NCBI RefSeq assembly: GCF_029852145.1
Contig: NC_079974.1
Coordinates: 13,889,041-13,953,040 of the forward strand
DNA: 64,000 nucleotides
From: Microplitis mediator
Taxonomy: Eukaryota; Arthropoda; Insecta; Hymenoptera; Braconidae
Direction: 5' to 3'
The notes below the pieces were generated by a model. It worked only from the letters and a program-made list of their open reading frames with translations, was not told where the DNA came from and did not search any database. Positions within the stretch are counted from its first letter, which is position 1; every line of letters starts with the position of its first letter. Position numbers and translations under genes: made by a program. Positions 12,011-21,934 of this stretch are shown in pieces.

Positions 12011-12193
12011 CCTTTTTTATTCTTTTTAATCCTAAAACGATAATAATTTTGTCGCTAGATGATGGAGAATTAAAAAGGATTCATTTTATGTTCGATCTGA
12101 ATTCTCCGGAGAATTAAGAGTATTAAAGAGTATTAAGGAGTATTAAGTATGTGTGCTTTTTTAATCCTTTTTAATTCACTTTTTTAACCAGGG
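12011..12193. mobile_element. Right end of the element that carries the satellite
   Basis: The array degrades into unique sequence and ends in AATTCACTTTTTTAACCAGGG. Read on the - strand this starts CCCTGGTTAAAAAAGTG, close to the ends of the 150-bp MITE at 2731. The matching left end is absent; the array begins right at the TA flanking the upstream transposon. The satellite is therefore probably an expanded internal part of a CCCTG-type element. Confidence 0.5.
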
Positions 12194-12490
12194 ATTTTCC
12201 TAGCTCTATTTTGTAGCTTATAAAATACTTTTTTAATTTTACTGCTACATCATTATCTAAAAATATGAATTTTATTAATTATTAAGTTCGAAAAGTACCT
12301 AGTTGACTCATCATGAATATAACATACATTGTCGTTATAATAGCGCCTATAGTTTTTATTATATCCTTATGAAATTTTGTCTACTTATTCTATGGGTAAT
12401 TACGTCGATCAAATTCGAAGATAGGCTTAATGGTTCGATTAATTTAGAAGTTATTACTTGCAACTTTTCTGATTTCTTAAAAAATCATTT
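12194..12490. other. Unassigned spacer
   Basis: AT-rich. It contains a stretch resembling the dispersed repeat at 46750-48241 (ATGGGTAATTACGTCGATCAAATTCG, then an AATTTAGAAGTTATT-type piece), so it is probably old transposon debris. No gene seen. Confidence 0.45.
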
Positions 12491-12494
12491 TTAA

Positions 12495-12982
12495 GGCCAT
12501 TCTTAGACAGTGCCCCCCACTTTTTAAAAATTTTCAATGACTTTCAACTGTCATAAGCGTATCCAATTTTTATCAATTAATTAAAAAAAAATTAAAGCAT
12601 TAATTGAAAAAAGGACAACGTAGTCGTAATTTCGCAGATGTATAGATTAAAAAAAAAATTATTTACACTTGATATCAATTAGGAGTTATGCAAAATTCGT
12701 TAAATAAATTTCAGTAAAATCGTCATGTCAATTTTATAATTCGAATTTTTAAACTTTGTTGGCTAAAATTTATTCAACAAATTTCGTTTAACTCCCAACT
12801 GATATCAATTGTAAGTAATTTTTTTTAAATTCTATATCTCAACAAAATCACGACTACGTTGTCCTTTTTTCAATTAACGTTTTAATTTTTTTTTAATTAA
12901 GTAATAAAATTTTAATACGGTTATGACAGTTGAAAGTTATTGCATATTTTTAAAAAGTGGGGGGCACTGTCTGAGAATGCCC
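12495..12982. mobile_element. 488-bp MITE with TTAA target duplication (piggyBac-like)
   Basis: Inverted ends GGCCATTCTTAGACAGTGC and, from the other side, GGGCATTCTCAGACAGTGC, followed by a long imperfect palindrome over the whole element. TTAA lies immediately outside each end (12491-12494 and 12983-12986). TTAA duplication is the signature of piggyBac-type transposases. There is no coding frame, so it is non-autonomous. Confidence 0.88.
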
Positions 12983-13113
12983 TTAAGTATTAAAGTTCAT
13001 ATAACCTGAAAAATGAAACTGTTAGATAAATTCTGTAAAAACACCTTAAAGCTTGTTTAATAAGTTTCTATTCTTCTCCTTGAACTGATGATTTAAGCTA
13101 ATCTGTTCGGAAT

Positions 13114-14136
13114 TTGATAGCCTTCAAAATGAAAGAAAATATGGTAAAATTACTTCTTATGTTCTTAAATACTGATAAATGTAAGTTTCTGATAGTTGTA
13201 AACCTCTTTCTGATAGTTGTAAATGGAGTATCAAAGAGATTAAAATTTTCCAAACATGGTCTCTTTGCTGACGACAAATATGCCTATCTCCATTTCAAAA
13301 TTTTTCAACTAAATGATGCTGCATTTAAACTCATGACTGATGGCGAAGCTGTAGCTGATTGGGCAAAGGAAGTTGGCCTTGAAATAAATTTTTCAAAAAC
13401 TAAAGTCATGATTCTAGGGAGTAACAGAAAACTCAAGCTTTTAAAAAATTGCGATCTTCCGGAAATTATTATTGATGGAAATGTAATACCATATGTTAAC
13501 ACAACCAAACATCTGGGAATCCATCTAGCAAATAATCTCTCTTGGGATGTCCATGTTGCCCATACTACTCGTAAAGTCTACGCTACGTTAAAATGCCTGA
13601 AGTATAGGAGAAATATTCTTTCTACATCCACTCGCACGCTTTTAGTCATGTCTACTATTATCCCAATTATTGAATACTGCTCATTAGTTCTTCTTGATTC
13701 ATCAAAAAGGTTAGACTACAAACTACAGCGTCTCGTAAATAACACCATCAGATTCATTTTCAATCTTAGACGTGATGAACATATCACTCCTTACAGGCAC
13801 AAATTAAACTGGCTCACAATAAAATCCAAAAGACTTTACGCTTTAGCATCCTTTATGTTTAAGCTTCTGGATTCGGGTAAACCCAAGTTTCTCAGAAGTC
13901 TCTTTATAAAAAAATCAGACATCAGAAGATCTGACAGAATTGCAGCGAAATATATTAACATTTCATTTAAAATGCCTATCTTCTCGACTACAATCTTCGA
14001 ACATTCATTTGTAATCTCTGCAATTCGACTCTGGAGAGAATTACCAATTGAAGTCACTGAGTCACTCAGCCTAGACGCTTTCAAAAGTAATGCTTTTGAA
14101 TTTTTTGTGAAATTGGAACGTGATATTTTACTATAA
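13114..14136 (+). pseudogene. Non-LTR retrotransposon reverse transcriptase, 5'-truncated
   Basis: An open frame of 340 codons resembling the C-terminal half of a Jockey/CR1-like reverse transcriptase. A catalytic FADD box lies at about residue 51 (13264), followed by the palm/thumb blocks WAKEVGLEINFSKTKVM and VNTTKHLGIHLANNLSW, and the C-terminal region with YCSLVLLD and a final LWRELPIE block. The endonuclease and the fingers part of the polymerase are missing, and the first 40 residues or so do not align with the family, so this is a dead 5'-truncated copy as left by incomplete target-primed reverse transcription. The frame itself is still open to the stop, which suggests a fairly recent insertion. 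Confidence 0.85.
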
Positions 14137-14343
14137 ATATGAACGTGGCCACAAAAAATTTGTGCTACAGATTTGTTAAGCTTGTACTTAATTTTTAAGC
14201 CATTTAAATTTTGAGCATTCAAACTTATCTTCTTAAACCCTAGTATGTCTATTCCTAAATGATTAGACTTCGTTCTCTTTCTATCATTAGTTTATTATAG
14301 AGTTTATATTGTTATTTTTTAAATCATTTCAAATTATAATGCA
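14137..14343 (+). other. Probable 3' UTR of the non-LTR element
   Basis: AT-rich and without open frames. No clear poly(A) tail or short terminal repeat marks the end before the next element at 14344. Confidence 0.35.
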
Positions 14344-14465
14344 TTAGGGACAAGGATTGATTTTTTTGGAAGAAAATACCTATTTTTTAAATATAGTGAA
14401 ACCTAAACTTACAATTAACCTTCTCAATAAGACAATTTATAGATAAACTCAGAAAAATATCGATA

Positions 14466-14530
14466 GCCCGAACTGAGAATCGAACCTAGACCATGTCAGT
14501 ATCGCACTGAGTGCTCTATCAGTTGATAAA
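14466..14530 (-). repeat. tRNA-derived (SINE-like) sequence, inverted copy
   Basis: The reverse complement carries ACTGATAGAGCACTCAGTGC and GGTTCGATTCTCAGTTCGGG, matching the + strand copy at 14590 with a few changes. Confidence 0.55.
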
Positions 14531-14589
14531 AATATAGATAGCCTTATAGACAATTTTAGATCAAATTGAACGGAATATAATATAGTACC

Positions 14590-14662
14590 GGATATCTTAA
14601 CTGGTAGAGCACTCGGCGCGATACCGACATGGTCTAGGTTCGATTCTCAGTTCGGGCTATCG
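14590..14662 (+). repeat. tRNA-derived (SINE-like) sequence
   Basis: Has an A-box-like TTAACTGGTAGAGCACTCGG and a B-box GGTTCGATTCTCAG at tRNA-like spacing, ending in TTCGGGCTATC. No regular acceptor stem or clear anticodon is seen, so this is not a functional tRNA. Related copies lie at about 14466-14530 (- strand, more diverged) and 38425-38487 (+ strand). Confidence 0.6.
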
Positions 14663-15004
14663 ATCCCGACTAGAATTTTTCATAAGGGCCTGACGAGGTC
14701 CTTATCGGGTTAACCTTATTTCAAATAAGGTCCCGATCAGGGTATCCTGACGAGGATCCTGATATGGATGTAACGCTTAAGACCCATGAGGTCCTTATCG
14801 GGATTGCCTTATCAGGACCTTACCAGGATATCCTCATCACGTCCTTATCAGAATTACCTTATTAGTAATTATTTTTAAAAAAATATTTAATTGCAAAAAA
14901 AAAAATAAGAGAATTTTAATTCGATCGAGAACGTTATCTATTGTATTGAGAGCATTAATTAGAGGGAGTAAACATATTTATTATTGATGAAAAAATCCTG
15001 ATAA

Positions 15005-15072
15005 CTGCTGGGCTCGAACCTGCGTCCTTTCGATTCAAAGTCCTCGATGCTATACACTGGGCTGACATACAC
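15005..15072 (-). repeat. Degenerate tRNA-like sequence
   Basis: The reverse complement contains a GGACTTTGAATC anticodon-arm-like segment (as in tRNA-Gln) and GGTTCGAGCCC as a B-box, but the D arm and stems are poor. It is probably a tRNA-derived remnant within the surrounding element. Confidence 0.35.
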
Positions 15073-15252
15073 AAGTGATCTTGAAAGTGTAAATATAATA
15101 TTTATTATGATGTCAAAGAATAACTGATGAAGAAGTAAAAAATCTGTGCTACAATGATTGACGTGATTTTTATATAATAATCTTTTGTACTTTTTTAAAT
15201 TTTTAGCCTGTAAATTAAATATTTAAAAGGATAGGATAACTATTTTTTGAAT

Positions 15253-15870
15253 AAGGATATCCTGACGAGGTCCTGATCAGGAACTCGTCAGGTTAACCCG
15301 ATGGCAAATAACTTTTTTTTTTAATAGAGATATCCTGACGAGGTCCTGATCAGGAACTTGTCAGGTTGACCCGGTCGCAAATAAATTTTTTTTGAATAAG
15401 AATATCCTGACGTGGCCCTGATCAGGAACTCGTCAGGTTGACCCGATGGCAAATAACTTTTTTTTTAATAGAGATATCCTGACGAGATCCTGATCAGGGA
15501 CTCGTCAGGTTAACCCGATGACAAATAACTTTTTTTTAATTGAGATATCCTGACGAGATCCTGATCAGGGACTCGTCAGGTTGACCCGATGGCAAATAAC
15601 TTTTTTTTGAATAGGGATATCCTGATGAGGTCCTGATCAGGAACTCGTCAGGTTGACCCGATAGCAAATAACTTTTTTTTGAAAAGGGGTATCCTGATGA
15701 GGTCCTGATCAGGAATTCGTCAGGTTGACCCGATGGCAAATAACTTTTTTTTTTGAATAGGGATATCCTGATGAGGTCCTGATCAGGAACTCGTCCGGTT
15801 GACCCGATGGCAAATAACTTTTTTTTTGAATAGGGATATCCTGACGAGGTCCTGACAAGGAACTTGTCAG
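15253..15870. repeat. About 75-bp tandem array of self-complementary units
   Basis: About eight copies of a unit of about 75 bp: GATATCCTGACGAGGTCCTG, then ATCAGGAACTCGTCAGGTTG, then ACCCGATGGCAAATAACTTT. Each unit folds on itself because CTGACGAG is followed by CTCGTCAG. Open frames here merely translate the repeat. Confidence 0.9.
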
Positions 15871-15955
15871 GTTTGCCCTAATAAGACAAACCTTATATTA
15901 ACCTGATAAGGTCCTTATGGTACTTCAGGCTAATCAGGAAGAAATTCTAGTCGGG

Positions 15956-16420
15956 ATATATATATCTCTCAAACGAATTGACCGATTGAGACGGTTGAGG
16001 TGGCAATCGACGCGTTTTATCAAGTTCTAAAGCTGATCGAATTTTTAGATTGATTTATCCAGTAGTTTTTGGGAAATTTCAAGAAAACTAAAAAAAAAGT
16101 TTTTTTTCAATTCTTTCGTCAACGGTTTCTCTTGAACGAATGAACCGATTTTGATGGTTGAGGTGGCATTCGACGCGGCTTATAAAGTTTTAGAGCTGAT
16201 TAGATTTTGGAATCAATCCATCGAGCAAATTAAAAGTTATTCAAATAAAACATTTTAAAAAAATTTTTATTTTTAAACATCTCCGAACGCACCCTACCGA
16301 TTAAGTTCAAATTTCTACGGCTTCAAGATATTAACAAGCCACGTCGAATGACACCTCAAAGATCAAAATCGGTTCATCCGTTCAAGAGTTATGAATATTT
16401 ACATACATACGTAACGTATG
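15956..16420. repeat. Dispersed repeat with partly inverted modules
   Basis: Holds diverged copies of a module containing GAACGAATGAACCGATTTTG, GAGGTGGCATTCGACGCGG and a TTAGAGCTGAT piece (near 15970 and 16140). A reverse-complement version follows near 16330-16400 (CCACGTCGAATGACACCTCA). Looks like transposon-derived sequence. No gene. Confidence 0.55.
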
Positions 16421-16422
16421 TA

Positions 16423-16915
16423 CACGGAAAAAAAAATTCACGGATTTTTTACGATTTAACTATCGTAAAATTACGATTTAACTATAATTTTCATTATAGA
16501 GTATTGTAACGCTGGACTATAAGTTTTCAATAATAATTTTTACAATAGACTATCGTAATTTTTATTTTATAATTTATACTACTACCAGAAAGAAAAAATC
16601 AGATACTATAAAGTAAATTATACAAGTTGTGTTAACATAAATTCTAATACAACTATCGTAAAATGAATGAGTCGGTAATGTAGAATTTCTTTAAATATAA
16701 AATAATAATTAGAAGTCAATAGAGTAAAATATATTTTCTTAAGAAAGTAGAACTTAAAATTAATAAAAAAGAAAAATTTTTCATTTGGAATTTTTTTTTT
16801 TTTAACAGTTAAATTGAGAAGGAAAATACAATCTCGAAATAAAAATAAAACACGTTGAAGTAGTAATAATAAAACATTTATTTAATATTTTTTCAAATAT
16901 ATTTTTTTGGTATAT
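16423..16915. mobile_element. Fragment with one CACGGAAA-type end
   Basis: Begins TA|CACGGAAAAAAAAATTCACGG and continues with CGTAAAATTACGATT-rich palindromic sequence. No matching right end was found before the next element at 16917, so it is truncated or has a diverged end. Confidence 0.4.
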
Positions 16916-16916
16916 A

Positions 16917-18391
16917 CACTTATCCAAAAAATTAAAGGAACAAAAAAATTTTATAAATTTTTTAGTGATTTTTGGAAAGCTGTATTTTCGTGAAAAATAA
17001 TCGTATCGAAAAAACAAAAAAAGCAAATTGAAGCTTGGAATCTCTAGTTTAAAGATCTTTCAGTAAAAGATTTTTTCAAGCCACGGTTTTTGCAGAATCA
17101 TAAGAAAAAGGTCGAGACAAAATTTTCTAAATTTTTTTGGTTTTATTTTTAAGGTCTACGGGGCCGGGAAAAATTATTTCAAGAAATCGAATTCATGGTT
17201 CACTTAGGAAATTTATTAAGCTACAATTTGCTTTTTTTTGTTTTTCTGTACGTCAATTTGCTGCTGAGATATCAGCCTTCAAATGAAAAAGGATCCTTTT
17301 GTCTTTAATTACTGATATCTTAGCAAATAATGGCCGCACAGTAATTTAAAGGGCAGTTTAAGAAACTTGAATAAATTCCCTACTAAAAAAAAAAAAAGCT
17401 CCTTTTTCGATTTTGAAAAAAAAAATTTTTTTTCATCCGTGATATCTATTTGAAAAACCCTTAAAAAATGGCCATTTTCTGGTTTTTTAGTCGACTCATC
17501 GCTACTCTGCACATATTGATAAAAAAAATAATGTTGCCAGGTAACTTTACAGCTTAATGTACCCTCAAAAACCCTGGAAATTTTCAGATTGATCCATTGA
17601 ACCGTTTGTCTGGTCCGATTGCTCAAAGTTTTGCAAAACTATTAAAGGAACAAGTTTTATTCCTTAAATTGTCTAATCGTTATCAAAATGAAAAAATCAA
17701 TTTTTTTCGGATTTTCTTTCATTTTTGTGTTAGTTATTCAGAAAATGTAAGGTAAAGAGAAAAAAAAAAATTTTTTTCCAATAAACGAAAAAAAAAGTAA
17801 AAAAGTTCTTGTTTTATCTCGTTTTTCGGAAAAAATTTTTTTTTAAGGGTTTTTCAAATGGATATCACGGATGAAAAAAAATTTTTTTTTTCAAAATCGA
17901 AAAAGGAGCTTTTTTTTTTTTTTAGTAGGGAATTTATTCAAGTTTCTTAAACTGCCCTTTAAATTACTGTGCGGCCATTATTTGCTAAGATATCAGTAAT
18001 CAAAGACAAAAAGATCCTTTTTCATTTGAAGGCTGATATCTCAGCAGCAAATTGACGTACAGAAAAACAAAAAAAAGCAAATTGTAGCTGAATAAATTTC
18101 CTAAGTGAACCATGAATTCGATTTCTTGAAATAATTTTTTCCGGCCCCGTAGACCTTAAAAACAAAACCAAAAAATTTAGAAAAATTTTGTCTCGACCTT
18201 TTTCTTATGATTCCGCAAAAACCGTAGCTCGAAAAATTCCTTTGCTGAAAGATCTTCAAACTAGAGATTTTAAGCTTCAATTTGCTTTTTTTGTTTTTTC
18301 GATACGATTATTTTTCACGAAAATACAGACTTCCAAAAATCACTAAAAAATTTATAAAATTTTCTTGTTCCTTTAATTTTTTGGATAAGTG
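16917..18391. mobile_element. 1.48-kb fold-back element
   Basis: Inverted arms of about 550 bp (16917 to about 17465 and about 17845-18391) share ends CACTTATCCAAAAAATTAAA. The left flank is TA and the right flank is CA, so a TA duplication may have mutated. The central part (about 380 bp) contains no transposase. Open frames over the arms are translations of the repeat. Confidence 0.85.
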
Positions 18392-19469
18392 CATAAAATT
18401 TGTTATTAATTAATTTAACTTTATAAGTTATAATATCACATTAGATTCCAAAAGTATTATAATTTTTTCCTTTTGAATTAATAACTCATTTCCTTGTATT
18501 CAAAATACGCACATGTAGAAAATTAAAAAAACCATAGGTGCAATTTTTTCGAATACTTTTTTTCTACAATTTATCATTTTTAAAAAAATCCAAAAATTAT
18601 TAGGCGTCTGCTAACTTCAGTATCATAAAGAAACGTTAAATGTCCATAATTTGAGGTTATTGAAATGTTTTACCTCTCTCGTAAAGCCGGGTAAAATTAT
18701 TCATTGTCGACAAATGAAGAATATCCTGTAACAAAATTAGGAGAATTGAATTTATTAGAAAAAATAAATTTTCATTCTTTTAGAATCATTTATCCGATGA
18801 CCATAATACTACTAAATTGTTTATAAAAATAAACTTCATGTCCAGAGAAATAATTTTAAAACGAACGATATACCCACAGAATATTCAGTTTAATAAAAAT
18901 TGAATAGTCATAATTATACTTACACCACCAAATTATTATATTCCATAATCTATGTAGGTTTGTAATGAAGAAAGCACAGTTTTTTTTTTAAATTTTTTAT
19001 TTACAATTGTCCGTAAAACGTCATGAAAAATAACCTCTATTTCTGCGCTACACTGTGGATAAAGATGAACTGATTTATAAATATATATAGTCGAACCACA
19101 AATAATACAGACAAAGTACAATCAGCGGCGGGTATTCATACCGTACCCGGTTACAAGCGTGCCTTGCACTTCTCTACTATTATTACTCTACCAACATACA
19201 ACTCTCTTGAATAGATTTCTATGCGAAAATATCAATACTAAATATATTTATGTTGCAAAATAATTGTATGTAAAATTATCTCTATGTAAACTTATTCTAT
19301 TAAGTATAAATATATGCGAAAATAATTCATGTCCAAAATATCTCTATATTATATATCTCTATAAAAATTAAGTCTCTACAAAATTTACTATAATATGACA
19401 GAATTAGGTGTTAACATATTTATATTATGGAATTTCTCCATAACTATAGAACTCTCCTTAATATTTCTC
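18392..19469. other. Unassigned AT-rich stretch with one MITE half
   Basis: About 18505-18632 matches one arm of the palindromic element at 20095-20304 (TCTGCTAACTTCAGTATCAT at its outer end). The rest shows runs of TCTCTATAAAA-type simple sequence near 19200-19440. No supportable gene. Confidence 0.45.
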
Positions 19470-19471
19470 TA

Positions 19472-20926
19472 CACGGAAAGAAAATTATGGCAGCGGTTCC
19501 CATAATTTTGTGAAATTTTTTCCTATACCATCATAGGAATTACGACCATAAATTATGGGAGCAGTTCCTATAATTATAGGAATGTTTCCCATAATTATAG
19601 GAACAGTTCCTATAATTATGGGAATGATACCCATAACACTATAGGAATGGTTCCTATAATTATAGGAATGGTTCCTATAATTTATAGGAATACTTTCTAT
19701 AATATTATGGGAATCATTCCTATAATTTATGGGAATGGTTCCTATAATTTATAGGAACCATTCCCATAAATTATAGGAACCATTCCCATAATATTATGGG
19801 AATGGTTCCTATAATAGTATGGGAACTATTCCCATAATATTATGGGAACCATTCCCATATCATTATGGGAACCATTCCTATAATATTATGGGAATGGTTC
19901 CCATATTATCATGAAAAAATTAATTTAAAGAAAAGTGTGGTAATCACTTCTACAATACACAGAAATATTATTGAACATAAAAACAAAAATTCAAATTTTG
20001 GAAATAAAAATTTAAATTTTGATAAAATCTCAAATTTTCAAAAATTGAAATTTTTTGTATAAATTCTCAAAAAGTTTATATTAATTTTAATTTGACATGA
20101 TACTGAAGTTAGCCGACGTCTAATAATTTTTGGATTTTTTTTTTAAACAATAAATTATAAAAAAAAAATATTTTAAAACATTGCACCTGTAGTTTTTTAA
20201 ATTTTCTACATGTGCATATTATTATTTTTTATTTTTTTGTGATTGATTTGTTGAAAAAAAAAAAATCCAAAAATCTTTAATTGTCTGCTAACTTCAGGAT
20301 CATAATTATTTACAGTTTATTAATATTATCATTTTTAACATTTAATCATAAGCAGTTCACACTTTATCTTCATGCTTTATGTGTAAAAATTTCAAATTTT
20401 AAATTTCTTCGCGGTTCGTTGCGCATGCTCGTAGATGCTGCAACCAATCATATTCAAGTATAGTGTATACGTTATAAATTCAATGTGCTGATTAGCCGGA
20501 TACACAAAAAAAATTTTGTGTTTCCATACTAATATAGCGTCGAAGAAGCTTCATTTGAATCTCCCGATATCACGAGGGAAATTTCTACATTATTGCGCAA
20601 AAAAAAAATTTTATGATATTATAGGGATGGTTCCCATAACATTATGGGAATAGTTCCCATAATATTATAGGAATAGTTCCCATACTAATATGGGAACCAT
20701 TCCCATAATAGTATGGGAATGATTCCCATACCATTATGGGAACCATTCCCATATCATTATGGGAACCATTCCCATAATGGTATGGGAATCATTCCCATAC
20801 TATTATGGGAATGGTTCCCATAATATATGGGAATGATTCCCATACCATTATGGGAATGGTTCCCATACCATTATGGGAACCATTCCCATAATGCATAGGA
20901 AAACTTCCCATAATTTTCTTTCCGTG
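19472..20926. mobile_element. 1.46-kb element with TA|CACGGAAAG ends and two palindromic arrays
   Basis: Inverted ends CACGGAAAGAAAATTATGG at both sides, flanked by TA (19470-19471 and 20927-20928). Between them are two arrays (about 19500-19910 and 20625-20915) of GGGAATGGTTCCCATAATATTATG-like units, about 20-23 bp each. They surround a core that includes a further small palindromic element at about 20095-20304. No coding capacity. Confidence 0.88.
20095..20304. mobile_element. Small palindromic element nested in the array element
   Basis: About 210 bp with inverted ends ATGATACTGAAGTTAGCCGA and, from the right, ATGATCCTGAAGTTAGCAGA. A related half-copy lies at about 18505-18632. Confidence 0.6.
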
Positions 20927-20949
20927 TATTCTGCATATCTCTATGACAC

Positions 20950-21374
20950 CCCTCGCAGATTTGAATCACGGTGGGAACACCGTGAAAGTGTAAACATCGT
21001 GGATCCACTGTGGTTACACGGTGGGTTTGTTCCATTTCACCACCGGGTATACACAGTGTATCCACTGTGATTACGCGGTGTATCCACCGTGATTACGCGG
21101 TGGCTTGACCACTGTGTATACACGGTGTTCCCACTGTGATTACGCGGTGTATCCACCGTGATTCCACGGTGGCTTTGTGCTATTTCACCACCGTGTTTCC
21201 ACGGTGTATCCACCGCGTAATCACAGTGGAAACACCGTGTATACACGGTGGTCAAGCCACCGTGTAATCACGGTGGTCAAGCCACCGTGTAATCACGGTG
21301 GATACACCGCGTAATCACAGTGGTAAAATGGAACAAACCCACCGTGTTTCCACCGTGATTCAAATCTGCGAGGG
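20950..21374. mobile_element. 425-bp palindromic element filled with CACGGTGG repeats
   Basis: Exact inverted ends CCCTCGCAGATTTGAATCAC, with AC on both outer sides. The interior is a GC-richer array built from CACCGTGTATCCACGGTGG-type units in both orientations, strikingly different in composition from the surrounding AT-rich DNA. Open frames on both strands are repeat translations. Confidence 0.88.
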
Positions 21375-21932
21375 ACAACAATTCTATGAAAAAATTTTTC
21401 TATTTAAAAATTTTTCTATGTTGACCAAAGTCAGTTTCAACATTTCTCTCATCAAATAAAAAAACTAAGTTTTACGAATGATTTTGTGTCTTACCACCAG
21501 CAATCGCGTGGCGCTACCATAAAATTCCAACAACAATACAATAATAATGATAATGATTTAAGTAATTATAATTTTTTCTTTTTAAATGTCATTAAATTTG
21601 AAATTATAATAAAATAGTAACAAAGTCAGGATTCAAATTTAATGACATTTAAAAAGTATATTTATATCGTTGAAAAAAAAAAAAATTTATTATGACCCTC
21701 AAGGAGACAATTTTTACAATCTGGATTAGTAAAAATTCAATAGCAGTCTCAGTGAAAGTTTTATTCTAAAATAGAGTTTTTACTAAATCAAATAGTAAAT
21801 TTTATTGAATGCTTGTGTTTTGTACTCTAAAACTCAAAGTAATTTTACTTATAATTTAGTACTTTATAGGATTAAGCGATTATAATTTTTATTTATTTAA
21901 AGGAAAATTTCTATATCATTGGACCGTTTCTA
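21375..21932. other. Unassigned spacer
   Basis: AT-rich. It has one imperfect inverted pair (TTTTTAAATGTCATTAAATT near 21580 and AATTTAATGACATTTAAAAA near 21638). No gene seen. Confidence 0.4.
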
Positions 21933-21934
21933 TA

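Larger units (their letters stand above)
14344..14662. mobile_element. Partial TTAGGG-type DNA element carrying two inverted tRNA-like copies
   Basis: Starts TTAGGGACAAGGATTGATTT and continues with the same sequence as the left end of the complete element at 37556-38546 (through AAATATAGTGAAACCTAAAC). It then holds a tRNA-like sequence on the - strand (about 14466-14530) and a second on the + strand (about 14590-14662). Its right terminal repeat is missing; the next element begins at 14665. Confidence 0.6.
14665..15955. mobile_element. 1.29-kb element with CCCGACTAGAATTT ends and internal palindromic array
   Basis: Inverted ends CCCGACTAGAATTTTTC and, from the right, CCCGACTAGAATTTCTTC, flanked by AT on both sides. 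The inside is dominated by CCTGACGAGGTCCT/AGGACCTCGTCAGG-type palindromic sequence, including a tandem array at 15253-15870. A tRNA-like fragment lies at about 15005-15072 on the - strand. No coding frame. Confidence 0.75.

Noticed and set aside
14466..14662. Two functional tRNA genes
   Set aside because: A- and B-box-like words are present but no proper acceptor stem or anticodon arm, and they sit within a transposon family. Treated as SINE-like.
15536..15739. 67-codon protein of repeated SGQPDEFLIRTSSGY units
   Set aside because: It is a translation of the 75-bp DNA array, whose unit happens to be divisible by three. No start context or conservation.
20871..21255. Overlapping small frames on both strands
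   Set aside because: They are translations of the palindromic CACGGTGG and GGGAATGG arrays.
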